Assembly: GCF_000090795.2 (NCBI RefSeq)
Contig: NW_003546358.1
Coordinates: forward strand, 40,739 to 104,738
Length of the DNA stretch: 64,000 nt
Source of the DNA: Amphimedon queenslandica
Taxonomy: Eukaryota; Porifera; Demospongiae; Haplosclerida; Niphatidae
Direction: 5' to 3'
The position numbers and the translations under genes were made by a program. Shown in pieces: positions 12,501 to 21,460 of this stretch; within the stretch, counting starts at the first letter, position 1; each line of letters opens with the position of its first letter. The notes beneath the pieces were generated by a model. The model saw only the letters and a list, made by a program, of their open reading frames with translations, searched no databases and had not been told where the DNA came from.

Positions 12501-12792
12501 CATTGTTACCAGCTACAGCTCCAGTAGTAACTGTACTAGTACTGGCAGATATAGCATCTTTAGCAGAAAATTGAACCAATGAAAAACAAAGTATTACCAC
12601 AAGTAGCAATACTATAAGGCACAGTAACACAGTTATAACAACTAATGGTGCACTCCATGTTGAATACTTTGATTGCTTATTTTGTAGAGCAGCTTCTTTT
12701 AAATGAGCACCTTCCATTCTTACATTTGTATTGAATTCATCCAATTCAAAAGTATTCTCATGACTTTTTGCTGGAACTGGTTGATCTTCCAT
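6517..12792 (-). CDS. Giant type II membrane protein, about 78 stalk repeats plus fibrinogen-like domain
   Basis: Open frame of about 2,091 residues. It has a cytoplasmic tail of about 45 residues (MEDQPVPAKSHENTFELDEF), a transmembrane segment at about 48-72 and a short linker. About 78 tandem units then fill residues 130-1780. The full unit is 22 residues (NSNVTGSLPDFDEWANGVVSKV in consensus, shown over about 66 bp); a short form of 15 residues lacks the EWANG block and reads NSNVTGSLPDFVSQV. Nearly every unit has an N-x-T sequon, so a long, heavily glycosylated stalk is expected. The C-terminal 270 residues match the globular domain of the 2272-3816 paralogue (YCNMDELCG, SITRGSPRQHVWTL, YEIYVK). 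The frame crosses a 10-N gap (10961-10970) and one ambiguous base at 11044, so the true length is unknown. No introns are evident. Function is unknown; an adhesion or recognition role is inferred. Confidence 0.82.
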   Translation of the reverse strand: MEDQPVPAKSHENTFELDEFNTNVRMEGAHLKEAALQNKQSKYSTWSAPLVVITVLLCLIVLLLVVILCFSLVQFSAKDAISASTSTVTTGAVAGNNGSPNFSQWANDIVSRVNKSLLEWANDIVAQVNHNVTRRLLDFDEWANTIVIKVNSNVTGSLPDFENWANGIVSKVNTNVTGSLPDFNEWANGVVSKVNSNVTGSLPDFVSQVNSNVTGSLPDFDDWANGIVSKVNSNVTESLPDFEDWANGVVSLVNSNVTGSLPDFNEWANGVVSKVNSNVTGSLPDFVSQVNSNVTGSLPDFDDWANGIVSKVNSNVTESLPDFKDWANGVVSLVNSNVTGSLPDFNEWANGVVSKVNSNVTGSLPDFVSQVNSNVTGSLPDFDDWANGIVSKVNSNVTESLPDFEDWANSVVSLVNSNVTGSLPDFDEWANGVVSKVNSNVTGSLPDFDDWANGIVSLINSNVTESLPDFEDWANGVVSLVNSNVTGSLPDFDEWANGVVSKVNSNVTGSLPDFEEWAIGVASKVNSNVTRSLPDFNKWANGIVSLVNSNVTESLPDFEDWAIGVVSLVNSNVTGNLPDFEEXANGVVSKVNSNVTGSLPDFDEWANXXXXANSVVSLVNSNVTGSLPDFDEWANGVVSKVNSNVTGSLPDFDDWANGIVSKVNSNVTESLPDFEDWANGVVSLVNSNVTGSLPDFDEWANGVVSKVNSNVTGSLPDFDDWANGIVSKVNSNVTESLPDFEDWANGVVSLVNSNVTGSLPDFDEWANGVVSKVNSNVTGSLPDFDDWANGIVSKVNSNVTESLPDFEDWANGVVSLVNSNVTGSLPDFDEWANGVVSKVNSNVTGSLPHFDDWANGIVSKVNSNVTESLPDFEDWANGVVLLVNSNVTGSLPDFDEWANGVVSKVNSNVTGSLPDFVSQVNSNVTGSLPDFVSQVNSNVTGSLPDFDDWANGIVSKVNSNVTESLPDFEDWANGVVSLVNSNVTGSLPDFNEWANGVVSKVNSNVTGSLPDFVSQVNSNVTGSLPDFDDWANGIVSKVNSNVTESLPDFEDWANGVVSLVNSNVTGSLPDFNNWANGIVSLVNDNVTGSLPVFEDWAIGVVSLVNSNLTGNLPDFVSQVNSNVTGSLPDFDEWANGVVSKVNSNVTGSLPDFNEWANDVVSKVNSNLTGSLPDFEDWANGVVSLVNSNVTQSLPEFVSQVNSNVTGSLPDFSQWANSIVSLINSNVTGSFPDFANGVASKVNSNVTGSLPDFNKWANGIVSLVNDNVTGSLPDFEDWATGVVSLVNSNVTGNLPDFEEWAIGVASKVNSNVTRSLPDFNKWANGIVSLVISNVTGSLPDFEDWAIGVVSLVNSNVTGSLPDFSEWANGIVSLINSNVTGSFPDFANGVASKVNSNVTGSLPDFNKWANGIVSLVNDNVTGNLPDFEEWAIGVASKVNSNVTRSLPDFNKWANGIVSLVNSNVTESLPDFEDWAIGVVSLVNSNVTGNLPDFEEWANGVVSKVNSNVTGSLPDFDEWANGVISKVNNNVTGNLPDFNQWAISIVSKVNSNVTGTLPDFISQVKSNVSQSLPDFNEWANGVVSKVNSNVTGSLPDFNEWANGVVSKVNSNVTGSLPDFNQWANGVVSKVNSNVTGSLPDFVSQVNSNVTQSLPDFNKWANGIVFEVNSNVTGSLPDFNQWANGVVSKVNSNVTGTLPDFISQVKSNVSQSLPDFNEWANGVVSKVNSNVTGSLPDFNQWANGVVSKVNSNVTGSLPDFNQWANGISQNILKLFQNNTNVTKQILQSTRDSAQKLINIANTLSNVQDTSTSSAGVVDGILLIAQELLALHNDSTAFPTSCKEIKERQPFSSSGLYVLSNCSTTYLTYCNMDELCGSEGGWTRLTFLNMSDATQNCPSSFRLYQSGGVRACGRPVTGSGSCVSVQFPSNGISYSEVCGRVTGYQYGSGDAFYSEINDINSYYVDGVSITRGSPRQHVWTLANGLSDSAEERQQWICPCATGSSQVVPSFVGSHYFCESGNNASTWSEILYTSDPLWDGQSCGVNEATCCAASGLPWFHRDYVNTTTTDYIELRVCGSEGTNNDDSPVGYYEIYVK
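7490..12470 (-). repeat. 66-bp coding minisatellite with 198- and 243-bp higher-order periods
   Basis: Tandem 66-bp units (45 bp in the short form) encode the stalk. Units alternate in a fixed order. In 10078-10930 a three-unit block (DEW, DDW, EDW variants; 198 bp) repeats four times. At 9770-10020 and 11640-12240 a four-unit block (66+66+66+45 = 243 bp) repeats. These nested periods show expansion by unequal exchange of whole blocks. All units keep the reading frame. Confidence 0.9.
10961..10970. other. Assembly gap inside the repeat array
   Basis: Ten Ns interrupt the array. The distance between equivalent positions either side of the gap is 18 bases, whereas intact units need 66, so sequence is missing. 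The frame is kept only because 18 is divisible by three. Confidence 0.95.
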
Positions 12793-13547
12793 TACTTCGA
12801 TTGTTGAAGGATGCAGTCAATTCCAAATTTGGTTGCAAGAAGTTGATTTTCTATTCATATACTATTCACATACTAGCAACAGTATACATTGTCTTTACTC
12901 GGTAGTAGATAAAATTATATTGTAGTAACTGTCACAATTTACATGGATAAAGAGTACAAGGTATAATGACTGTCATGAGTATTATTATCATTAGAGAAGA
13001 AACAAGTAATACATTATCATTAACGTAAAAAGTATCACTATGCTCCCATTGACCACAGCTACAGTAAATATAAGAATTCACATTAAAATAGCTTAATTTG
13101 AGGTGAAACACATTAAGACATAGGCATAATTATTGCTACTGTATTGTAAAGGAAATAAGTTATGCATAAGCAACAGGATGAGTAAATGTAAGCATTGTGA
13201 AGTGCACTGAGCATGACACTTGACTTAATTTTGACCAAAACTGTTGGCAAGCACACATGACTTTTAAAAGGACACCACATCTGATAGGTGGTGCATAAAT
13301 TTTAGTAAGATAAATCAGTTAATAACGGCAGGATAGCTAAAAAACTGACAGATTAGTACAAGTCTATTGTTGTTGTAGCAATTACATATAGTTTTTGTAC
13401 ATGTCCAATGGTTTGTATGACAAAGTGTATAGTTAATGTGAGATTTAAAAATTTGGTTGTAATTGTGCTGTGTGACTCACTGAATTTATACCTTCCTACA
13501 TTCAATGTCAGAGAGTTTGCTACACTTAATATATTTTGAGTCTTTAT
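12793..13547. other. Non-coding interval
   Basis: Upstream region of the giant stalk gene. It is AT-rich and no promoter element, gene or repeat was recognised with confidence. Confidence 0.5.
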
Positions 13548-13650
13548 CACTCGTTTAACATATGAAGCCAGTTCATATTCATTAATCCTCTAGTGTTGAA
13601 CAGTTCATCATGGGTTCATAGTGACTCTTCTCATACTTGCAAAATAAAAA
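13548..13650 (-). pseudogene. Relic of a paralogue's N-terminal coding end
   Basis: About 100 bp align by eye with the first codons of the copies at 15253 and 17438 (shared block AATGAATATGAACTGGCT). They carry small insertions and stops and no downstream coding sequence. The non-coding bases beyond (to about 13950) also resemble the upstream flank of the next copy (15300-15560), so the duplicated unit included flanking DNA. Confidence 0.65.
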
Positions 13651-14056
13651 ATTAAACTCAGATCATTTTTATACATGCATATATCTAAGGTGAGTTTGGG
13701 CTGGAAACAATTTTGTACAGCATGTCTATGTGGAAATTGAAAAATGTAGCTAACATAATCACAAATGCTTTGGTTTACTGTATATAATTTTGCCTTTAGC
13801 TAAGGGACACAATTTTGAGGCTTCCGTCAATTTGTATTCTTTCTACCCCTGTCTTTCACCTGCCTGATTCATTAAATGTGAATTTTGTCTTCACTACATT
13901 AATTGGCTTCTCTGCAAGATATTGTTTAGTCTGGCATGTTAATATTGCATAGATTTTTCAAATACAAACAAAACAAAACATCGCTGCTTGCACTGCTGAT
14001 TCTAATCAAAGTGCAATAACTAAGACATAAAAATTGCAACTGTTGCAAGCATTGTT

Positions 14057-15253
14057 CTACTTGATATAAATCTCATTATAGCTAACAGGAGAATCTTCAT
14101 TATCAGTTCCCTCATCTCCACATACCCTTAACTCAATATAGTCGGTAGTGGTATTACTACCATATTCTCTGTAAAACCATGGGATACCCAGGAACATTAC
14201 AACAAGGTGATTCAAGAGAGCCACAACTTTGGCCATCCCAAAGTGAATCAAATGTTGTTGGCCACCGAGGATTGCCGGATTCACAATAATAGTGGGAACC
14301 AATGAATGTTTGAACTTGTACTGTACTACCAGAAGAGCATGGACAATTAATTAGGCCAGTACTAGTTTTAGAATACCCAGCCATCAAGGTCCATATATGA
14401 TGACGAGGAGACCCACGAGTGATATTCACACCATCAACATAATGTCCATTCAAATCATTGTGATTAGAACCATAAACAGTGTCAATACCATCAGTTGATC
14501 CATATTGATATCCCACTACTCTACCACACATATTGGAATAAATGATACCGTTAGATGGGAACTGAACTGATGTACAGCTACCACTGCTTGCTACCTGTCT
14601 ACCACAAGCTCTAATTCCTCCTGACTGGTACAGTCTAAAACTAGAAGGACAGTTCTGTGTAGCATCAGTCATATCCAAATATGCTAGTCTTGTCCATCCT
14701 CCTGCTGAACCACACAACTCCTCCATATTACAGTATGCATAATATGAGCTGGTAGCAGTTACTAACAGATAAAAATCAGATAGTTGTTTGGGTTTTCCAT
14801 TGTAATCTCTTGACAAGATGTAGGTAGTGAAGAAGAAACATTGTGTACCACTAACAGCTTATGTATTGCCACCAGTATATCATCAACCACTCCAGCACTA
14901 GAGGTAACGGTATTTGAGAGGGTGCCAATAATGTCAGTCCATTCAGTGAATTTAGGAAACTGTTGCTGACAAATATCATTTATTGCCTGCATAGAGCTAA
15001 TGTAGTATGAGCTGGTATTATGTCCAACCAATCCAGTTCAGTCCAGTCATAATAGTAATAGTAACCAGTAATAACAGTATGATATACATCAGTACTGTTT
15101 TAGAATAACTGGTATACTCCACACTGACTGATGGGACGATTTGTTCCCAGATACATTATGAGTGTGAGGCTCTATCTCTCCTTTAATGTATTGAGCCAGT
15201 TCATATTCATTCTCCTGTGTTGAACTCATTGATTCATAGTGGCTCTCCTCCAT
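14057..15253 (-). pseudogene. Frameshifted stalk-less fibrinogen-like type II membrane protein gene
   Basis: The start at 15253 gives MEESHYESMSSTQENEYEL, a tail like that of the 17438 copy. The frame is lost near 15090, just before the transmembrane segment (VLMYIILLLLVTI, in another frame). It resumes at 15031-14762 (linker, GVVDDILVAIHKLL), shifts again near 14800, then runs through most of the globular domain (YCNMEELCGSAGGWTRL, NITRGSPRHHIWTL). A last shift near 14190 precedes the C-terminus, which ends in YNEIYIK. At least three frame changes make it a probable pseudogene. The 22-residue stalk repeats are absent; a single FTEW-type remnant occupies their place. Short introns could in principle absorb one shift, but no good splice sites were seen. 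Confidence 0.75.
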
Positions 15254-15565
15254 ACTTGTAAAATAGAAAATCAAGCTCAGATCAATCTTTATACACTTCA
15301 TTCAAGTTGAGTTTAAACTTTAGATCTGTAGAATTTGAAAAATTTTTGTGTTGTAATGTAGCTAACAGATTAAAAATAAAGCTTAGGTTTCACCCTATAA
15401 AAAAGTAGCTATAGCTGAAGGACACATCAACTTTAATGAAAAGATTTTCATTGTTTGTATTCCTTATACCTCTAATATTTTTTAATTGGCTGATAAATCA
15501 TCAAAATTGACACTAATTAGCTGCTCTGCAAGATAGCTTGTTTTGTCTGGCTTGTTAATGTTGTA

Positions 15566-15752
15566 TACTGTAGGGCGCCTTTTTTTTTGAGGGCTTAAAT
15601 TTCGCGGATTTTGCGATTTTCGTTAAAATTTGTGAAAATTACTTCCGCGAAAATCAAATTAATACGGTACAAAATGGCAGACAGCATAAATTCGTGAAAA
15701 TTAATAAAAATCCATGAAACCTATGGCCCTTGAAAAAAAGCGTCCTACGGTA
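15566..15752. mobile_element. MITE with TA-flanked inverted ends
   Basis: The left end reads tactgtagggcgcctttttt and the reverse complement of the right end taccgtaggacgcttttttt, followed in both by GAGGGC or AAGGGC. Length is about 187 bp, with TA at both borders, suggesting a TA-inserting (mariner-type) element. It sits between the two pseudogene copies. A one-ended relic of similar sequence occurs at about 63465-63520. Confidence 0.75.
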
Positions 15753-15872
15753 ATTTTTTAGAATAATTTTATATAAATCTAAGCAAAACAAGAACACACA
15801 CAACACACTGTTAGATTCTAATCAAACTACAATAATTAAGAAATATAACTTGCAACTGTTGCAAGCATTGTT

Positions 15873-17438
15873 CTACTCGACATAAATCTCATATAATAGC
15901 TAACAGGAGTATCTTTGTTATCAGTTCCCTCATCTCCACACACCCTCAACTCAATATAGTCAGTAGTGGTAGTGTTGCCATAGCCTCTGTGAAACCATGG
16001 GATACCAGAAACATTACAACAAGGTGATTCAAGAGAACCTCAACCTTGACCGTCACAAAATTGTTCTTAATTGCCACATTGTACCAGAAGTAATGTCAGA
16101 CTCACAGAAATAATGATCACCAATAAATGATTGAATTTGTTGTGTCAAACCAATAGCACAAGGACAAAAATAATCAAGATCAGTTGTTTCATCAAGGCCA
16201 GATGTTAATGTGATAATGTCCTGACATGTTGACAAGGAGACCCGCGAGTGATGTTAAAACCATCTACATAATCAGCATTCAAATTATTGTGATTAGAACC
16301 ATGATAATCATAAAATGCATCAGTAGATGCATATAGATATCTTACTGCTCTACTGCATATTTGAGAATAACTACTATCTTTAGATGGAAACTGAACTGAT
16401 ACACAGCTACCACTACTTGTTACTGGTCTACCACAAACTCTAACTCCTCCTGACTGGTACATTCTAAACCCAGAAGGACAGTTCACTATAGAGTCGGCCA
16501 TTTTCAGATATGTCTGAACCACACAGTGTTCCCATATTACAGTAATTTAGCTTAATATAAACTTGTGCCATTAGCAGATATCAGTAGATAAACACCAGAT
16601 GAACTGTTTGGTTGTTTCTGTTTAATCTCTATACAAGAGGTGAGTAATGCACCAGATTCATTGTGGAATTCAAGCAGTTCCTTTGCTATGAAAATCATTA
16701 ACCACCCTAGCATTACAGGTGCTGGTGTCTTGTATGTTAGAGAGAGTCCCAATAATGTCATTTAGTTTTATTACTGAGCTACTGACTGTCTCTATACTCT
16801 TTTCAGCAGTAATGTATTGTTCATATAAATAGATTTATCTTCTTCATTACAATTATTAGTGATATCAACAGTGTCTTGCATTGTGTTGTTGAGTTGAGTG
16901 ATAAAACTCAGTACTGGTGTGTTGTTGTTTAATGAGACAGCATCAAATAATGAGGATTATCTAGGGTCAAGTGACTGGTAAACGCCAGTAAAAATATCAT
17001 ATAGATCTATTGTCAGGCCATTCAGGGAAATTAGGAAAATTTGCTGACTATTATCACAAAATTTTTGAATAGCACCATAGAGCTTCTGAATAATAACATC
17101 AGACCATTCAGTAAAATTAGAAAACTGTTTCCAGTTATTATTGTTCATTGCCTGCAGAGAACTGTAGCACTATATATAGATCCATTGCCATCATCTTGTG
17201 CGGTCCAATTTAGTCCAGTCATGATAATAATAGTAACCAGTAGTAACAGTATGATATACATCAACACTGTTTGTATAATAACTGATGGTATACTCCATAC
17301 TGACTGATGGGATGATTTATCAGAATCAATATGAGGTTGAGGCTCTATCTCTTGTTCAACATATTGAACCAGTTCATATTCATTCTCTTTTGTTGAACTC
17401 ATTAGCTCATAAGGACTCTCCTCCAGTTGAATATACAT
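15873..17438 (-). pseudogene. Second frameshifted fibrinogen-like type II membrane protein gene
   Basis: Starts at the ATG at 17436-17438 (MYIQLEESPYELMSS). It encodes a tail with two YEL motifs, then an intact transmembrane segment (TVLMYIILLLLVTIIIM). After about 100 residues the frame breaks. Further pieces lie in different frames: 17148-16957 (FTEWSDVI), 16761-16552 (SCIEIKQKQPNSSSGVYLL), 16522-16205 (CPSGFRMYQSGGVRVCGR, NITRGSPCQHVRTL), 16235-16053 (YFCPCAIG), and the end region (ELRVCGDEG) to the stop near 15873, where a 2-base duplication alters the last codons. More breaks than the neighbouring copy point to older inactivation. Confidence 0.78.
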
Positions 17439-17794
17439 CAAATCAAACTAAGGTCATTCTTTCTATCAGTTTAGGCCAAGAACCAAATCATGCATGCATA
17501 GATGTAGATGGAATTTGAAAAGTGTTACCATGCCAATTAAGCACAATAGTGACTGATTGACATTAAATACTTGATGACAGCTGAAGCAAGAAGTAAAAAC
17601 ATATTATTGTATATTTTACATTCCAGAGCTGATTATAATTCTTTAAAATCATTAATTTTTATATCAAAATTAGTAAATTTCACTAAGAAATTATATCATG
17701 TAATGATCATACCAATAACTAATATATGCCTACAAATGTGCATTAAAAGACTAACTAAATCTAGATGTCATGTAAAAATTCTGTGTGTGTAAAG
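17439..17794. other. Non-coding interval
   Basis: Spacer between the 5' end of the pseudogene and the 3' end of the beta-helix gene. Nothing recognised. Confidence 0.5.
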
Positions 17795-20700
17795 CTACAT
17801 TTCAAAGTCAAATATTAGAGGTTCTCGCCGACTAATGACAATAGCTGGTGAGTATGTCTCTTCCTCATCATTACTCTGATCTCCTTTTGCAAGAGGTTCA
17901 AGAACATGATCTTGATTATTGAATCTTGTAACATGATATTTTGCTCCGATTTTTGTGATAGTATGGACTAGAACTGTTGCAATGAAACAAATTAGAGCTA
18001 CAGACACGGAAAAACTGATAATTATTGTTTTTACATGCATGCTGTATCCCATGTTGTCTGTTAAAGCATTAAAGAGTACGAGTGAACCCAAATTACAATA
18101 GTGAAAAGCTGACAACCTATTGATTACTTTATTCCTGTGAACATCTCTTGATAAGTACATTATTGTAAGGGATGTTAAACCAATAATATAATTATTGATT
18201 TTTGAAATATTTCCTGTAGTGAATGAGAATACAGTAGTCAGTAGTATTCGTATTATGAGGAGAAGACCTGTCCAATATCTGTGCTTGTCTTTGTATGGGC
18301 CAGTGTAAGCATCAATGAATGGCTTCAGTTTGATAACAGGATTCCTTGAACTCTTACTACAACACTTACTACTATAGCGTTGCAGCCACTGAGCAGTGAA
18401 TATAAGCCCTGTATACACTAGTCCAATTATAAGGAATAATACTGCAACAAAAAACAATGGTATGTGTTTATGACTCAAATAAGCAATATTGCCATCAACA
18501 CTCCAAACATTCCAGTGTCTATTTTCACATCGTATTGTAGCAACCATTAGTATATTTGTGATTGTACGCAGGAGTTTTGTAAAGGACATGAGAATGAGTG
18601 TAGCTAGAACAGGGACTGAATTATTACCACACAGACGAGAGAGTCTCCCAGAATAATAGCAGCTAATTATAATGCCACCAGTTAATAACCAAATGTATAA
18701 AGGGAATGCAAATTGTAGCCATGCCTTCCAGTATCCATCCAGCCCATCAAAGAAGCAAGTTTGAATGCCAAGATCAAGATTGAGCCATGCAATGAACTGA
18801 CTCAACACAGGTATGCTGACACCATTAGGAAACAGAGCAGCTTCATTTAACTTAACCATATTTGCATAAAAGAGTAGGCCATTGATGCTGCCAACAGACA
18901 CGGTCAAATTACTTGCTATCAAAAATGCTACCAGGATTAAACCAGCAAAAACAAAAAGAGCACCAAGTGAAATATACCTGTTATCACAGAATTGACATTT
19001 GTTAGAACCGAGCATGAGACTGAGTCCTGACTGACACCCTCCACAAAGAATACCAGATCTATTGTTTGTACACTGAAGGTCAGAGTAACTAAGATTAAGG
19101 TGGACAGTGGACACAATACAATAATCAAAAGGACAGTTTCTGTATGCTACTACACATTCATGCTCATCATTGTAGGATAACCAGTTATTGCCAGTTCTGC
19201 TAATAGGATGAGGCATCATGTTAATGTCACAATTTGTTCTTTCTTCATTTCGGATGATTTTATCGCAGTTGCATGTACCAGATACAAGATGAAGACCAAC
19301 TGGGCATGGTAAAAACTTAAATGATAAAAACAATTCAGAATTTTTTAAGTTAAAGTTTGCTGCTGTGGTTCTAATTCCCAATTGACTTTGACCCTTATTT
19401 TGTGAAGTGTTAAGTTGCTGAACAACATATGAAAAATTTCTACACTGCATTGTTGTTTCCTGGTTACTATCTATTGGTATGATTGTAACATTTTCACTAC
19501 TGGTGACTAGCACAGAAGGACTTATTCCTTTACAAACTCCAACTGTTATTAGAGAAAGAGTTAAAGACTGACCAGGATACATGATTCTCTCCATTGATCT
19601 AATATCACAGTTAGTTGAAGCATTGCTACACAAGCAGACCCCTAATGGGCTGGAAGTGATGTATGTACTGATAGGGGTATTGAAATGTAAAAACAATGGA
19701 TTAGTTGAACAGTTAGTTTTATCCAAAAAAGCATTGCTTGATGTACTACTTGCCATGCTTATTCCTTTGCTGTAAAAAGTACAGTTCCAAAATTCTCCAT
19801 TATAAATATTATCTCCTGCAATAATTGCAGAATTTTTTTCAAAAACTGGAATAAAATTGGGATATATAGTGCATGGCCGGTTCAGATTAGCAACAGTGTA
19901 GGGCATACTGGCAACAAAAATGGCCCCACCAACACCATTTGCAGTATTGTTAATGAAGTATACAGCAGAGTCACCAGTGATGGTAGACCCATCACTGATC
20001 CACATACCACCACCGTTAGATGGGGAATGATTGTTAGCTATTAGTGATGAGTGATTTAAGAATTCCATTGTACATGCTTGAAGAATAGCTATTCCAGACG
20101 GAAAATTATCCACAACACTAACATTTGTTAGAGTAATTGCACCTGTAGGACTACATTGAGCCCTTAGTCCCATTTTTCTGTTATGGGCAAGGATCAAGTT
20201 TGTAAAATAGAAATAGTTGGCTTTGAAAAAAATATTATCTATTCCACTCCCATAGTTACTGATGGATGTCACGTTGTATAACCGTATTATGTTTTGTTGT
20301 GCCTGGCATGATAATTCTATTCCATTACCTAAGCTGTTAGCTACGGTTACATGTGAAAGGGACACATTATTGTTAGCTTCGAGTGTAATGCCAATACCCT
20401 GATTGCAGCCCTGAACAATTACTTCGCTAATATTAACTTCACTGGATTTGTGGCAGAAAACACTCAATCCATAATTATTAGAATTTGTAATGTTGATATT
20501 TGACAAATGAATTATGATTTGCCCCATTTTTGATTTAATTATCAAACCTCTATTAATTATTGAAACATCATTCATATTTATCGTATTATTCCATTGACAC
20601 CACAACTCCAACCCACTTGCTGTGACATTAAAAAAATAGAAATGATTGCTGTGATTGCATGACACAAATATTAAATTTCCATTAGTGCTGTTTTGTGCTT

Positions 20701-21460
20701 TTATTATACCAATAAAAAATAGTTCACTGCTTTGAAAATTGCCCATTGTGATTGAACTAGCAGAGATATCAGAAAGTGTTACATTGCTTTTGTCACCACG
20801 ATGAATAATAAGCCCATGTCCAAACTGGCTTAGCATGATCGTTTTTTGTATAAGTAGATTCCCAAACTTTAAGCTGCTAATGTCAATGCAACTTTTCATT
20901 GTTTCATTTGCTACAAATTTTGAGTCCAATATAGAAATTAATGGTGTTCTTTCAGAATAATATAAAAAGGATAAAACTCGAGCTGAAACGTTTTTTACAA
21001 CTACGTTTAAATTGTCTTTGAAAAAGACCATGGGGCATTCAATTATGATATCAAATATTGTAGCTGTGTGGCAATTACTTATATAAAGTCCTGCAGACTT
21101 TACCTTTTTACATTTTATAACGGACAACTCTTTTTCTCTTTCTCCTTTCAATTCTATGTTACTTAGATGATTAATATTAAAAGTACCATCAAGCTTGTGC
21201 TCTCCAGATAAAAAAACAAGTGTAATATTTGTTGGCCAGTGAATCTTGTTTGTGTAATAAGAAAGAGTATGGCATTCTCCAGTACAACTGCAATTCCTGG
21301 TATTCCACTCTGTTGGTGTGACATAATAAACAACAGATTGAGAAGGTGAGATGAGGATGAAAGAGAAATAAACGGCTATAATCTGAAAAATATTGTATTA
21401 ATTTTTAAACATAGATTATAATAATCATGCTTAGTTACTTACCACTTTGAAGCAATCCAT
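17795..21460 (-). CDS. Secreted-type beta-helix ectodomain fused to multi-pass membrane module
   Basis: Two exons. Exon 1 (21443-21460) encodes MDCFKV and ends at a GTAAGT donor. The 60-bp intron ends in TTTTTCAG, and exon 2 (17795-21382) continues in phase with IIAVYFSFILISPSQS, completing a signal peptide. The predicted protein is about 1,201 residues. Residues about 80-500 are Asn/Ser/Ile-rich with recurring short strands (NVTLSDISASSI, NNVSLSHVTVANS, GGGMWISDGS, GGAIFV), typical of a right-handed parallel beta-helix (pectin-lyase-like). A Cys-rich linker follows (CPVGLHLVSGTCNCD, CGGCQSGLSLMLGSNKCQFC). The last 400 residues hold about eight hydrophobic helices (FVFAGLILVAFLIAS, FPLYIWLLTGGIIISCYY, IPLFFVAVLFLIIGLVYTG and others), then an acidic tail. 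The architecture suggests a surface receptor or channel-like protein; ligand and function are unknown. Confidence 0.85.

Noticed and set aside
14057-17438. Intact multi-exon reading of the two frameshifted fibrinogen-like copies
   Set aside because: Frame changes occur inside conserved blocks without usable splice sites, and intact paralogues are single-exon.
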